A stretch of DNA of 64,000 nucleotides from Mauremys mutica. Lineage: Eukaryota > Chordata > Testudines > Geoemydidae. The notes under the pieces were generated by a model, which saw nothing but the letters and a program-made list of their open reading frames with translations, searched no databases and was not told where the DNA came from. The stretch covers positions 11,553,225 to 11,617,224 of the forward strand of contig NC_059073.1 in NCBI RefSeq assembly GCF_020497125.1, in the 5' to 3' direction. This document shows, in pieces, positions 1-12,165 of the stretch. Within the stretch, counting starts at the first letter, position 1. The number at the start of each line of letters is the position of its first letter. A program made the translations under genes and the position numbers.

Positions 1-465
1 ATATCAAAAAAGATCCATTGGAATTGGAAAATGTATGGAGAAGGGCAACAAAAATGATTATGGGTATGAACAGCTTCCATATGAGGAGAGATTAAAAAAC
101 TAGGACTGTTCATCTTGGAAAAGAGAAGACTAAGGGGGGATATGATAGAGGTCTATAAAATCATGACTAGTGTGGAGAAAGTGAATAAGAAAGTGTTATT
201 TACCACTACACATAACACAAGAATCAGGAGACACCTAATGAAATTAATAGGGAGCAGGTTTAAAACAAACCGAAGGAAGTACTTCTTCACACAATGCACA
301 GTCAACCTGTGGAACTCATTGCCAGAGGATGTTGTGAAGGTCAAAACTATAACTGGTTTCAAAAAAGAATTAGATTAGTTCATTTCGGGTAGGTCCATCA
401 GTGACTACTAGCCAAGATGGTCAGAGGTGCAATCCTGAGCTCTGGGTGTCCCAAAGCATCTGACT
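1..465 (+). mobile_element. CR1 LINE, 3' fragment (ORF2 C-terminus and 3' UTR)
   Basis: The frame at 115-378 encodes the C-terminal tail of a CR1 reverse transcriptase polyprotein, with [16 protein letters not shown] followed by a [13 protein letters not shown] block. The same block recurs at 62.9 kb, 47.6 kb and 20.1 kb in this window. The element is truncated by the window edge, has an early stop near position 100 and is not functional. The 3' UTR words 'ggtccatcagtgactactagcca' (diverged) follow the frame. Confidence 0.9.
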
Positions 466-2283
466 GCAAGATTCTCTATATCCCAGTAAGGAGGAGAGGA
501 TGGAAGATAAAATCAGGGTGGGATCTGATCACAAACAGTCAAATGAAAAAGAGTCCCATTCAATTCCATCACGTAATGGCAGACAGCTGAAAAGGTAGCA
601 ATTTTTTTAAGTGCTTATATACAAATGCTAGAAGTCTAAATACTAAGATGGGTGAGCTAGAGTGCCTCATATTAAATGAGGATATTGATATAATAGGCAT
701 CACAGAAATCTGGTGAATGAGGATAATCAATGGGACACAGTAATATCAGGGTACAAAAATATATCAGAAGGACAGAACAGGTTGTGCTGGTGGAGGAGTG
801 GCACTATATGTGAAAGAAAGCATAGAATTAAGTAGAATTCTTAAATGAACCAAACTGTACCACAGAATCTCTATGGATAGTAATTCCATGCTCTAATAAT
901 AAGAATAAAGCAGTAGGGATATATTACCGACCACCTGACCAGGATGGTGATAGTGACTGAAATGCTCAGGGAGATTATAGAGGCTATAAAAATAAAAAAC
1001 CTCAATAATAATGGGGGATTTCAACTATCGCTATATTGACTGGGTACATGTCACCTCAGGACAGGATGCAGAGATAAAGTTTCTTGACACCTTAAATGAC
1101 TGCTTCTTGTAGCAGCTAGTCCTGGAACCCACAAGAGGAGAGGACATTCTTGATTTAGTCCTATGTGGAGCATAGGATCTGGTCCAAGAGGTGACTATAG
1201 CTGGACCACTTAGCAATAGAGACCACAGTATAATTACATTTAACATCCTTGTGGTGGGGAAAATACCACAGAAGCCCAGTACAGCAGCATTTAATTTCAG
1301 AAAGGAGAACCACACAAAAATGAGGAAGTTAGTTAAACAGAAAGTAAAAGGTACAGTGTCAAAAGTGAAATCCCTGCAAGCTGTATGGAAAGTTTTTAAA
1401 GACACCATAGTAGAGGCTCAACTTAAATGTAGACCCCAAATTAAAAAAAAAAACATAGTAAGAAAACCAAAAAAAGTGCCACCATAGCTAAACAACAACG
1501 TAAAAGAAGCAATAAGAGGCAAAAAGGCATCCTTTAAAAAGTGGAAGTTAAATCCTAATGAGGAAAATAGAAAGGAGCATAAACTCTGGCAAGTGGAATG
1601 TAAAAATATAATTAGAAAGGCCAAAAAAGAATTTGTAGACCAGCTAGCCAAAGACTCAAGAAAATTATAACAATTTTTTTAAGCACATCAGAAGGCGGAA
1701 GCCTGCCAAACAATCAGTGGGGCCACTGGGCAATTGAAATGCTAAATTAGCACTCAAGGACAATAAGGCCTTTACAGAAAAACTAAATGAATTCTTGGCA
1801 TCAGTCTTCATGGCTGAGGATGTGAGGGAAGTTCCCAAACATGAGCCACTCTTTTTAGGTGACAAATCTGAGGAAACAGTCCCAGACTGAGGTGTAATTA
1901 GAGGAGGTTTTGGAACAAATTGATAAATTCAACAGTAATAAGTCATCAGGACCAAATGGAATTCACCCAAGAGTTCTGAACGAAGTCAAATGTGAAATTG
2001 CAGAATTACTAACTGAGGTATGTAACCTACCATTTAAATCAGCTTCTGTACCAGATGACTGGAGGATGGCTAATGTGACGCCAATTTTTTAAAAAGGTTC
2101 CAGAGGTGATCCTGGCAATTACAGGCCAGTAAACCTAACTTCAGTACCGGGCAAACTGGTTGAAACTATAGTAAAGATCAGAATTGTCAGATACATAGAT
2201 GAACATGATTTGTTGGAGAAGAGTCAATATGGATTTTGTAAAGGGAAATCACGCCTCACTAATCTACTAGAATTTGTTGAGGG
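466..2283 (+). mobile_element. CR1 LINE, endonuclease plus reverse transcriptase remnant
   Basis: Conceptual translation shows an APE-type endonuclease start (NARSLNTKMGELECLI, EDIDIIGITE) near 620-710, then an IYYRPPDQD block near 920 and a GDFN-like block near 1015. The RT entry region follows at 1910-2280 (NKSSGPNGIHPRVL, then NYRPVNLTSVPGKLVE). There are many stops and frameshifts, so this is a dead copy. It ends abruptly at about 2283, before the catalytic RT core, where an unrelated dispersed repeat begins. Confidence 0.9.
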
Positions 2284-2990
2284 GGTGTGGCGGGGCAACG
2301 AATCACCAGCATGGCACCTCCTGCTGGTTGTCCTGGGAATTAGCTCTTTTCCAACTCCAGAGCACCCTCTGCCAGCTGATGTCTTCCCTGCCGCTGGCCC
2401 CCATGTCCCTCCCGGACCCCGGTGTCCCTTCTCTTGGTGTTCTGCCCTCTGCATACCCTGCAGTCTCTGGGTCTCCCCTCCCAGGGGAACCCCCAACCGT
2501 CTCTCCCCACCTTGCCTCAGTGGCTACTGCCAGTCCTTATCTGGCCCCCGCTCCCTGGGGCAGACTGCAGTCTATAAACCACTCATCATCGGCAAGGGGG
2601 GTTGGACTAGCTGCCCCTGCCTATCTCTGGGCTGCCACTCTGCAGCCCAGTACCTTTTGTGGGCCCTTAACTAGGCCTGCAGCCTGGGGCTTTGCTAGGC
2701 TGGAGCTCCCCAGCTCCCTCTGCCCTTCCCCAGCACTGCTCCGCCTCAGGTACCCTGCTCAGCTCCCAGGCAGCCAGGTCCTTCTCTCTCAAAAGACTAG
2801 AGAGAGTGTCTGTTAGCTTCTGGCCCACTGCTCTCTTATAAGGGCCAGCTGGGCCCTGATTAAGTTGGCCACAGCTGTGGCTGCTTTCCCCATCAGCCCT
2901 CTCTCCCTTTGGTTGCTGAGCAGACTCTGAATCTGTCCTTGGCCCCCCTTTCCCCCAAGGACAGCATGACTCTCCGTGGGTTATGCTCAC
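2284..2990 (+). repeat. Unclassified dispersed repeat (family A), copy 1
   Basis: This roughly 700-bp GC-rich block is closely similar to 51995-52697. Shared words include 'ggcacctcctgctggt', 'ctggggcagactgcagt' and 'actcatcatcggcaagg'. The 154 and 180 aa open frames over it are chance frames in GC-rich repeat DNA. It interrupts the CR1 RT at its left edge. It may be a solo LTR, but no clear TG...CA ends or target duplication could be established. Confidence 0.75.
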
Positions 2991-3590
2991 ACAGAGCCCC
3001 AGGGACCTAGGTGAGCTCCTTGGGGGTTAGTTACATCAGTGTATAATATCCTCCATCCCAGGTTCTCCAAGTACTTCCCTGACATTCACTGAATAAGTCT
3101 GACAACACCCCTAGGAGGGAGAAGTGTACAATTACCCCCCTCTCCCCTGCTCTCTTTTAGACAAGCCATTCTTCAGTTTTAAGCCAGACAGTCCTGTTTT
3201 AAATGGTTTGTCCTGTAGTGAGACGAAACTGGACATGGTTTTGTCCAGTATCATGGGCAGGGGATGCCATTTTGAAGGGCGTGCTGCTGCGTCCCCACCA
3301 GCATGACCTCACATGCGTGATGCATGTGACATCATGCCAACAGGGGCAGGGTTATGTCATTACTGGAGGTATCGGTGTACGGGGAGAATTTGGCAAACCA
3401 GTAAAGTTTCTGAAACCACTATGGCTTATTGTTAAAGGTGGCCTAGTCAGCAAGCTGTAAATTGGCCATTCAGCAGTCTCAGCTTGACCAGGGCAGGAGG
3501 GGAGGGGGTTTGGGTGCCACAGAAAGGGCAGCTTGACCCCTCGTCCTTCCTGATAAGAATTGTGTTGAAGATGCTGATACATGGATTTTA
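2991..3590. other. No gene recognised
   Basis: AT/GC-mixed sequence with polypyrimidine runs (3130-3155). It contains a partly self-complementary stretch of about 120 bases around 3170-3260, built on the words 'agacagtcctgttttaaatgg' and 'aaactggacatggttttgtcc', which suggests a miniature element. No open frame looks like a protein. Confidence 0.4.
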
Positions 3591-4140
3591 AAACAGCAAG
3601 ATGTACCCTCAGGAATGTCTATTGGGGTCTCAAGGCTGCAAACTCTGGAAAAACCCACACCTGGTTAATCAATAATCAGAAGGAGCCTCTTGCTTGCCCA
3701 TTGGAACTGTTTGCTTGACAAGTTTTCTTTAAGGGACATGTTATTGTATTACTAATGTATAAGTAAGGGGAAAAAGCTTGAGATGGGGGTGACTCTTCGG
3801 GACTGGTCTCTCCCACTGGATGCATCTTGTGTTCCCCACCGGCAGACAGGCTGCCGCTGTGTCACTCCAGAGCCACACTCAGCTCTGGTAATTATCAAGG
3901 GTTGGGGGTATTTTACTAATCTTGTTGCGGATGTGTGTAAGTGCTTGAGACTAAGTAAAGTGTAGCTTTAAGTGAAAGCACTCTTGTGTTCTCATGTTTG
4001 TGCCAGCCATCCATCGGTCGGACGGCCGTGTCTCCCCTGATTTGTTTCCTGACACCACCTCGCACAGAGTAAAAGTTACCAAGAGCTTTGGGTTGAAAGA
4101 ACCCCGGGTAACACCGGAATGTCGGGTATTCTGAGGATGC
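3591..4140 (+). repeat. LTR-like repeat
   Basis: The block has the layout of an LTR R/U5 region, with 'gtgtgtaagtgcttgag' followed by a pyrimidine-rich tail and 'agtaaaagttaccaag'. No coding sequence is present. The assignment rests on general resemblance to abundant turtle LTR repeats, and ends and target duplication were not resolved. Confidence 0.35.
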
Positions 4141-4165
4141 ATGAGTGGCCACCCTACCCTCTTTA

Positions 4166-4330
4166 CACATGAGAAAGCTGAAGCGCAGAGGTGAAGAAGG
4201 AAGGCCCACATCCTCAAAGGTATTTAGGCACCTAATTCCCATTGGATCTGGGCTGAAGTCACTTGCCCAAGATCATCCAGCAGGTGAGTGGCAGAGTCTG
4301 GAAATGGAACCCAAGAGTCTCAACTTGTAA
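4166..4330 (+). repeat. MIR/CORE-SINE relic
   Basis: The order 'gagaaagctgaagcgcagagg', then 'gaagtcacttgcccaagatca', then 'gtggcagagtctggaa...gaaccca' is the canonical MIR central and 3' sequence. An inserted or diverged stretch of about 60 bases lies in the middle. This is an ancient copy. Confidence 0.7.
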
Positions 4331-5490
4331 TCCCACTGGTGATCTTAACAGCAATGATGAAGAAACAAAGCACGTTGTTGTTTTTTTATTACATTGTACC
4401 TGGGGTCTGTTTGAACCCTCTCAGAAAAGGTCAGACCCTTTGCACTGGGGTCCTGGGCTGCACACCCTTGCTATGTCTGGATGGTGACATGCTTCTGATG
4501 CCCTCTGTGTGCAAAAAGTGGCACACACGATGTATCTGATTTGTGCACAGAGCAAATTCCTTTCTGCCTCCCGGAAAGCATTATTAACTAAAACTCAGCT
4601 CTCTATGAAATACAAATAAAATGGGTTTTCAGACCTTTTCTCTTTCTTCTCGCTGGCTGCACGATCATGCCAGCTAATTTAGAAGGAAAATGCACTGAAA
4701 ATGAAGGAAGCAAAACAAATGACTTTTCTTTGGCTTCAGATTGCTTCCAATCTCTCAATTTAAGCCATGCCCACGGCGTGTAAAGAGCTCTAGCTCGCAG
4801 TGCAGGCTTCCAGTGACACCTACTGGAAGAGGCTGCAAATGGGAGAGGGCACCGTCCCCCAGGACTGGACTTGCCTATCAGTTCATGAGTATCTGTTTGC
4901 TCGCTGTGTCTTCTAGTTCAGCAGGAAAAGACAAGGCCTGACCCAAAGCCCACTGAACTTGATGGGAATCTTTCCACCAACTTCTACGAGATGTAGACCA
5001 CGCCCTGTTGGTGTAAGGGTATGGCTTGGTAGAACCGGTTTACGGTAAGTTGCTCTAGGACCAGCAGGAGTGCTGGGAAGGAATCAGACATTCATAGATG
5101 TCAGATATAGAAAAGTTCTATGTCTTCCGGTCAATGCAGGCTAATCCTCTCGATTTCTTGAGGGATGGGGCTTGCACTCCTCCCTCTACTGCCGCAAGAG
5201 CAGCATTCTCTGCTACCAGGAGAAGCTCGAATTTGGAACACTCTGTGCTGGTTCAACAGCGCCCCCTATGGGGGGACAAGGTTGTAATGTGAGGGCAGTT
5301 AGAGGGAGGTAGGGATGTGGAGGATGCAGAGGGTGATTCTTGGGAGCGAGGCGAGGGGATGGGAGAAGGGACACTGGAAACAACACAGCAAATACCACCA
5401 AGGAGAATATTCTGTCATTGTCATGGCACCTTGGTATCTGCATTGCAGATTGTAACACGACAATAGTGAATTGTGTTGAGCTGCAACTTC
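4331..5490. other. No gene recognised
   Basis: Largely unique-looking, non-repetitive DNA. Short open frames of 60-87 codons lack splice context or recognisable protein character. A T-rich run occurs at 4381-4390. Nothing supports a gene. Confidence 0.4.
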
Positions 5491-6480
5491 ATATCCCTTG
5501 TGCACTTACACACCAGGGGCTGGGACCGCAGCGGAGCGCTCTGCCCTGGCTGGAGCTCCGAGCCCGGAGCCCCTTCCACCTGCGGCCCCGCCCATGGCGC
5601 CACGCCATTCTGCCCCTTCCACCGCAGCCCCGCCCCCATTCAGCCCCCACTTCGCCCTGAGGCCCCACCCCCCACTCGCTCCTTCTCCACCCCCAGCTAC
5701 AGTGATCAGATGTCCCAATTTTATAGGGGCAATCCTGCTATTTGGGGCTTTGTCTTATATAAGTGCCTATTTCCCCCCCCTCCCCCACCCCTTGTCCTGA
5801 TTTTTCACTTTTGCTATCTGGTCACCCTACCCCCAGCCCCGCTGCGGCCCAAGGCTGGAAAGGCTCTGTGCGAGAGCTGCTCCAGCCCCGGGGCCATGGC
5901 GGGGGGAAAGTTTTCAGGACCCCCAAATCTGCCACTGTCCCCAACCCCACCCCTCCGCCCTGGGAGGTGCAAGGTTACGCGCCGCCCATGCACGCGCACA
6001 CACTTGCAAGCTGAAGCCAGTTCCTATGGCTCACCGGCTCTCTCCCCACACCTTGAGTGGTACCTGGGCTGCCCGTGCTGTAGGGGGAGGGTGGCTTAAT
6101 GGGGGAGCCCCAGCTGCTGCTATGTGCTGGGGGTGACCCGAGCACGGGAGCTGCAGCCACTCTGGCACCCACTGCTGCAGCAGCGTGGCTGCTCTGGTGT
6201 CTCCGGGTGCTGCAGCAGTCACCTCCCTGCTGGGGCTGCTGCTGCTGAGGGAACCCCACATGCCAGGCTCCTGCTCCTCCCTGCATTCCCGTCTCCCCTT
6301 CTCTTCCCCATCCCATCCCCTTCCCCTCCCCACTACCCCATACCATCTCCCTCCCCCATCCCCTTCTGTTCTCCCTGCCCTATACCCCCTCTTCCCCACT
6401 GTCTCTTCCCCCCACGCCTCTGCCCCCAGCCCCACCTCTCCCCCTTGCCCTGCCCCTCATAGGGGTACAGAAGCAGGCAG
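5491..6480. repeat. GC-rich block of degenerate hAT-like miniature elements with a short inverted-repeat element inside
   Basis: The block is very C-rich on the plus strand, especially 5560-5700 and 6280-6440. Inside it, 5696-5831 carries ends 'CAGTGATCAGAT' and 'ATCTGGTCACCCTA' in inverted orientation flanked by TA, consistent with a miniature DNA transposon. The long open frames over this block (143-208 aa, Pro/Ser/Gly-rich) come from base composition and are not genes. Confidence 0.5.
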
Positions 6481-7169
6481 GCACCAGGACCTAGGAGATT
6501 TTTTTTCATGTGGGCTATTCTCCACTAAGAGTTGGATGGAAGCTACCAGATTCTTTCATAAAAGGATGTTGCCAGTAGTTCTGGCAACTCTTTCAATTTT
6601 ATTTACAGGCTCGTGATATTTGGATATTTTTCATAAAGCTCCAGCTGCTGGAGTTATGTGATTGTGTAAAACTCTCGACTTCCATTTTAAAAGGTAAGTT
6701 TCTGGACCCATGTGGTTGAAGAGAAACACTTGCAAATGTGAACCCTAAAGGCTCAAAGAGGCAAATAAAAAGACCCCCCACACACATTTATTATTTGTTA
6801 AATCTCAAGGATTTTAAGACATTGTCATGATTTTGGGGCCTAACCCATGATTTTTGAACTGCTCTGGGTTGGCAATACAGCATCAAATAGCTGTCTGATG
6901 GTGTGGATCTTTAGCTTCACAGAGTCTGCCTACAGGTGCTGACATCAGTGGAGTGTTTGAAGAAGATGTAACATGAAAGGCCCCAGTGCTTAGTCGATGT
7001 CTCAAGGGCACAGCTCAGATCGTATGCCCCTGTGGCTGTATGCAAGACCCCACCATCTTTAGCCTTCCCTTTATGAGCACAGCATATGTAATCGGACATT
7101 ACCCAGATTCTTAGGATTCCGTTAGCATCAATTAGGTCTCTAGGCAATTGTGCCCTTGCTGTGTTGGAC
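6481..7169. other. No gene recognised
   Basis: Mixed unique-looking sequence with no coding frame. It ends at the 8-bp target duplication of a hAT miniature element. Confidence 0.4.
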
Positions 7170-7177
7170 CCTACAGA

Positions 7178-7461
7178 CAGGGCCGGCTTTAGGAAGTGCG
7201 GGGCCTGATTCGGATACCCGGCAGCAGTCAGACTCTTCGGCAGCACTTTGGCGGCAGGTCCTTCACTCACTCTGGGTCTTCCATGGCACTGAAGGACCTG
7301 CCGCCGAAATGCCGCCAAAGACCCGGAGTGAGTGAAGGACCCGCCGCTGAAGTGCTGCCGAAGACCCGGACCGCCACCGGGTGAGTACAAATTAAAAAGT
7401 TAGGTGCTCTTCTTTAGGGCGCGAGGCCCATTTTGGGGGAAGCAGCCTAAAGCCGGCCCTG
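7178..7461. mobile_element. hAT-type miniature element (MITE) with perfect 8-bp TSD
   Basis: The ends are CAGGGCCGGCTTTAGG and its inverted counterpart CCTAAAGCCGGCCCTG. Immediately outside, CCTACAGA is present at 7170-7177 and again at 7462-7469. An 8-bp duplication with CAGGG ends is diagnostic of hAT transposition. At 284 bp with no transposase it is non-autonomous. The interior has short inverted GC-rich motifs ('ccgccgaa', 'gccgaagacccgga'). Confidence 0.9.
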
Positions 7462-7486
7462 CCTACAGAGGTGGAATTTCCTTTTC

Positions 7487-7738
7487 CTGGGTTCAAAAAA
7501 GAATTAGGTAAGTTCATGGAGGACAGGTCCATCAATGGCTATTAGCCAGGATGGACAGGGATGCAACCCCATGTGCCAGGTGTCCCTAAATCTTCCAGAA
7601 GCTGGGACTTGATGATGGGATGGATCACTTGATAATTGCCTTGTTCTGTTCATTCTCTCTGAAGCATCTGGCACTGGCCACTATTGGAAGACAGGTTACT
7701 GGGCTGGCTCAATATGGCCATTCTTATGTTCAAGAGTT
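7487..7738 (+). mobile_element. CR1 LINE 3' end
   Basis: This matches the 3' UTR of the CR1 subfamily seen intact at 63190-63425: 'gttcatggagga', then 'attagccaggatgg', 'ggatggatcacttgat', 'ctgttcattc' and 'aatatggccattcttatgtt'. It is 5' truncated, as usual for LINE copies, and is followed by a (TTTG)n tract at 7739-7759. Confidence 0.85.
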
Positions 7739-7759
7739 TATTTGTTTGTTTGTTTGTTT

Positions 7760-9544
7760 TTTAAATATGACCTCTATTCCTCTTCACTACTATGGTAACC
7801 CATAGATGCCTCATTCAAGATTGAGGGCACCTCATTGTGGTAGGTGCTCCCGCACTTACAATCTGAGTAGACAAGACAGAAAAAGGCTGGAAGAAAGGAG
7901 GTGTTTTCTGCTTTTACCGAGATTTTTTTTCCTCATTCCCCTGTTCTCCTTTAACTGTCATTGTTTGGAGAAGGTGCTTTACTGTTGTTTTTCACTATGT
8001 TTCATTTATGAAATTGAACAGGTACCGGGAACCCTTCAGTTTCAGGCTGGGGGAAAAGATAACAGCTCATTCTACTGGCAAAACACAATGAGGCCAATTT
8101 GGACTTGCTCTATGGAACTAAAATTATTCTCAGAATCAGACACATTGCCTGTTATTGCCTAGAAGAGCTGTTGTTTTAGGGCATCTCATTTAGCAGGTAA
8201 CAAATCCAAAAAGGTATCGCAATGTCTAAAGGTAGTTGATCTCATTCTCCTGTATTCTTTCCTCCCCTACCAAACAAAAAAACCCAAAACTTTGTCTCCA
8301 GCTAATATGTAAAAGTTAAATAAATGGCATTTAGCATTTGTTGTGCCTCACAGGAGGTGTAATACCTGTCCAGCTACCCATTAGTGTATGGTAATTGGAT
8401 CATTAGAGGCATAGGGTAGTGTAACACATCCCTGCTATCACTGATGAAATTGCACATTCTGATAGCAGGCATACCCACAATAGTGAAATGTAACCCATTA
8501 TGGAGCATTCCCAGGCATGGCTCTTATTTCTACTAATGGCTCCCTAATAGGCCTCTGAGATTCTGAAACACGGTCAGGAAAAGGGGGGGAAAACAACCGT
8601 TCTGATTAACAGGACAGTGATGAACTGTGTGTGTGACCTGAGTTGCTATTTATGCCTTTTATGGAGAGAATCGGAGAGCTGCTTTAGCAAAACAACTATT
8701 CAGACAGAGCTCCTGGAAGTCACTGGGCTATGAAAGGTGCATTTTTATGTGCAAAAACAATGGAGATTTTTAATCCACATGACATTTCAGGGCTATGTGC
8801 TGCTTTCAGCACAGCGAGATGGGTTGCCTGAGACCCTGAAAAATGTTTGCTAGCTGTAGAGAGATCACACGCACAGGCCCGCACTCTGAATATTTATTAA
8901 ACGGGACAAATCAGGAGAGACGGTGCCTGCCATGAAGATCAGATATCAATTGCAAAGGTAACAGCAAGCTGTGGAACATATTTAACAAACTCCTGGCCAT
9001 ACAGGACTCAATGGCTGTGTCTGTACGAAACACCAGGGTGAGGTGGCGCTCCATGGGGGCAATAGGGATATAGAACCAGATGGCAAAGGCAAGCAAGTAC
9101 GTCTGCAGGCAAATTTTAAGAGCAAACAATATGGGGGTAAAAAGTGCTCACACAGAATGTAGGCAGAGGGCGGTTAGAGAAAGTGGCCCGTGGCTCAGGT
9201 AGTGGCCAGAGTCAAGGACAGAACATCTAGCCCCAATCACATGGCACAAACATTCTAGCTACCCACACATGCTGGACCACAGGATCTGCGATGTGCTGCA
9301 AATGTTACTGCTGCAATCTCCCAGGCTGGCTCTCACTTTTGGGAAGAGTTCCTCATAAACACCCCCAAATCCATTTTATACTCCATGTTTAAATCCCTCC
9401 GTAAAACTCTCCTTTTCCTGTGATGCAGACCAAAAACTCGACAGGGGTTTGGCCGCAGAACAATGCCTGTCATGTGGACCTCTTCTTGCTTCCTTGTACT
9501 TTCCCATCTATGTGTCTGTATCCTTCTCTTCTCTCTTGTATTAT
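7760..9544. other. No gene recognised
   Basis: About 1.8 kb of mostly unique-looking DNA. Short open frames (up to 118 codons at 7806-8162) lack splice signals and protein-like character. The end of this stretch may hold a diverged L3-like or SINE piece around 9370-9540, which leads into the recognised relic. Confidence 0.4.
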
Positions 9545-9668
9545 GCTTAGATTGTAAGCTCTTTGGGGCAGGGAACATTTGTCAGTACAGTGCCTAACAC
9601 CAGGAGCTCCTGGTCCACCACTGTGGCTCCTAGGTGCTACTGCAATACAAACCAACAAATAAATCATC
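9545..9668 (+). repeat. L3/SINE-like 3' relic
   Basis: It contains 'ttagattgtaagctctttgg', 'ggcagggaa', 'cagtgcctaacacc', 'ctcctaggtgctactgcaata' and a terminal 'aataaat'. The same unit recurs at 48917-49046 and 54965-55097, so it is a dispersed ancient retroposon tail. Confidence 0.75.
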
Positions 9669-9870
9669 AATCACTCTGGGGTACCCTGCTACTTCGTACG
9701 GTCTTGCCATGAACTCACCAATTCCTGACTAGCCAAGAAATTGAGCTCTGCCTTCTTCATCCTGACCATCCAGGCTATTTTCAACCTAGGGAACCGCAGC
9801 TGCCCACAAAAATGGTGCCAGGTGGAGGTGACCTGGTCAGATTTTCTGCTCTGCTTTATTCTGCTCTGCT

Positions 9871-10245
9871 GGGGATAGCTTAGTGGCTTGAGTATTGGTC
9901 TGCTAAACCCAGCATTGTGAGTTCAGTCCTTGAGGGGACCACTTAGGAATCTGGGGCAAAATCAGCACTGGGTCCTGCTAGTGAAAGTAGGGGGCTAGAT
10001 TCAATCAGGGCTGGCTCCAGGCACCAGCTTACCAAGCAGGTGCTTGGGGTGGCAACTCCATTGTGGGGTGGCACTTTAAGGTATTTGGCGGAGGGTTCCT
10101 CACTCCCACTCGGAGCGAAGGGCCTCCTGCTGAATTGCTGTAGATCGTGATCATGGCTTTTTTTTTTTTTGGCTGCTTGGGGCGGCAAAACCCCTGGAGC
10201 CGGCCCTGGACTCAATGACCTTCCAGCTCTATGAGAGAGGTAGGT
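9871..10245 (+). repeat. tRNA-derived SINE (chelonian polIII type)
   Basis: The 5' end resembles a tRNA. A box-like TAGCTTAGTGG lies at about 9877-9887 and B box-like GAGTTCAGTCC at about 9919-9929. The tRNA-unrelated part ends with a CR1-like tail, 'tgaccttccagctctatgag'. The SINE is split by a 203-bp hAT miniature element (10006-10208). Removing the hAT and one target copy restores a continuous SINE. Confidence 0.8.
10006..10208. mobile_element. hAT-type miniature element inside the SINE
   Basis: The ends are CAGGGCTGGCTCCAGG and CCTGGAGCCGGCCCTG. The flanking 8-mers are GATTCAAT (9998-10005) and GACTCAAT (10209-10216), with one mismatch. A T-run (10158-10170) and 'gctgcttggggcggc' lie inside. 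It is non-autonomous. Confidence 0.9.
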
Positions 10246-11384
10246 ATACCTCCATATTCCTTGCACTTTATTCATGTGTTTAACCTTATGCACAGGAGAA
10301 GTCACACTGGACGAGCCACTCAGTTGGTTTAGATAGAGTTCAATGGGATGGCTCATCTGCTTATGTCTGTACAGGACAGGGGTCTCTATTAGTCAAAATC
10401 AAACCATTTGTGGTTTGAAAGAGAACCACCCTTGTCAGATAAATTAGTCACACTGTACAATCAGACCAGTGCTAGCCCTTTGTTAACGTTTTACAAAACA
10501 GCAGCAAATGCACATGAATCAGCCAGGCTGGCTGTGGCTCTAACAGACACGAAGGGAAGCTTAAGAGACATGAAATCAAGTCCACAAGCTTAGTTGCAGA
10601 TAAAAAAGTAAATAATGAAGACATTTTCCCTACATGAGCAGGCAAACAGATGGATAGATATGTAGATGCATCAAAAGGAAAAATCATCAAACCATATTCC
10701 AAAGAGAAAGCAACAAGATCTGCTCTGATTCGTGTCTCTGTCTTGTCAAACAGCAGTGGTTTGACAAGCTGGGCGTAATCCCATATTATCAAGCAGATTT
10801 TGTTTTTCACTGTTCTTTTCGCCTTTGAATTTTGTGACATTCCTCACAGGGATGGATGGACACATGAGGGGCTCCTTCTCATGTCACAGTCTCACCAAAG
10901 TCAGGCCAATTTGATCTGCAAAGATCTAGGCTGTGGTTGCCTTGTGCCATTCTGCTCCACTCTCCACTTCCTTTTGCCTTGCAATTCATGTTTACAGTCA
11001 ATGGCAACAAGGACAAAAAAAAACATCTGGGGTAGATTCTCAGCTGGTTTAAATCATTGTAGCTCCAAAGGGGCAATTTATACCAGCTAAGGGTTGTCCC
11101 TTAACTTTACCTTTACTGCTTCATTATCTTCTATAAAGACTGTCTCAACATTTATTTACTCCTCTTCCAATTTTCTTTCTCGTTTGTTTTTCATGTTCAG
11201 AAAATCAGGTCCTTACTGTTTGCTGGAGGACCTTCGTTAGATCTGGAGGACCTCAGTAATGGTAGCGCAAAAGGCTGTAGCCTGACCTGCAGCTGAACTT
11301 TGGATAGTTTGGAGTAAGAGCTGGATCAGCCCCAATGTTTATCTGAACCGGGTTACAGGAATATAATTCCTGTAAATTAGAGGA
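10246..11384. other. No gene recognised
   Basis: AT-rich, mostly unique-looking sequence. The 122 aa minus-strand frame at 10472-10840 has no splice context and no recognisable domain. Nothing supports a gene. Confidence 0.4.
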
Positions 11385-12165
11385 TTGGGCCAAAAGAAAC
11401 CTGATAAGGTTCAACAAGGACAAATGCAGAGTCCTGCACTTAGGACAGAAGAATCCCATTCACTGTTACAGACTAGGGACTGAATGGCTAGGCAGCAGTT
11501 TTGCAGAAAACGACCTAGGGGTTACAGTGGACGAGAAGCTGGATATGAGTCAACAGTGTGCCCTTGTTGCCAAGAAGGCTAACGGCATTTTGGGCTGTAT
11601 AAGTAGGGGCATTGCCAGCAGATCGAGGGACGTGATCATTCGACATTGGTGAGGCCTCATCTGGAGTACTGTATCCAGTTTTGGGCCCATACTACAAGAA
11701 AGATGTGGAAAAATTGGAAAGAGTCCAGTGGAGGGCAACGAAAATGATTAGGGGGCTGGAGCACATGACTTATGAGGAGAGGCTGAGGGAACCAGGATTG
11801 TTTATTCTGCAGAAGAGAAGAATGAAGGGGGATTTGATAGCTGCTTTCAACTACTTGAAAGGGGGTTCCAAAGAGGATGGATCTAGACTGTTCTCAGTGG
11901 TACCAGATGACAGAACAAGGAGTAATGGTCTCAAGTTGCAGTGGGGGAGGTTTAGGTTGGATATTAGGAAAAACTTTTTCACTCAGAGAGTGGTGAAGCA
12001 CTGGAATGGGTTACCTAGGGAGGGGTGGAATCTCCTTCCTTAGAGGTTTTTAAGGTCAGGCTTGACAAAGCCCTGGCTGGGATGATTTAGTTGGGAATTG
12101 GTCCTGCTTTGAGAAGGGGGTGGGACTAGATGACCTCCTGAGGTCCCCTCCAACCCATGTAAGCC
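11385..12165 (+). mobile_element. CR1 LINE, 3' portion
   Basis: The frame at 11681-12043 encodes the CR1 terminal block ([20 protein letters not shown], then [17 protein letters not shown]). The upstream 'ttcaacaaggacaaatgcagagtcctgcact' region is the conserved CR1 sequence before it. The 3' end 'gatgacctcctgaggtcccctcc' is near 12130-12155. Stops and frameshifts make it non-functional. Confidence 0.92.

Noticed and set aside
5473..6616. Several 100-208 aa Pro-rich frames on both strands
   Set aside because: They overlap each other on both strands in a C-rich low-complexity block and have no domain.
9919..9929. True tRNA gene at the tRNA-like A/B boxes (9871-9945)
   Set aside because: The flanking sequence is that of a SINE and no cloverleaf acceptor or anticodon arms close properly.
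10796..11090. 96 aa frame as a secreted peptide
   Set aside because: It has a hydrophobic-looking start but no splice or promoter context, and an antisense frame overlaps it.
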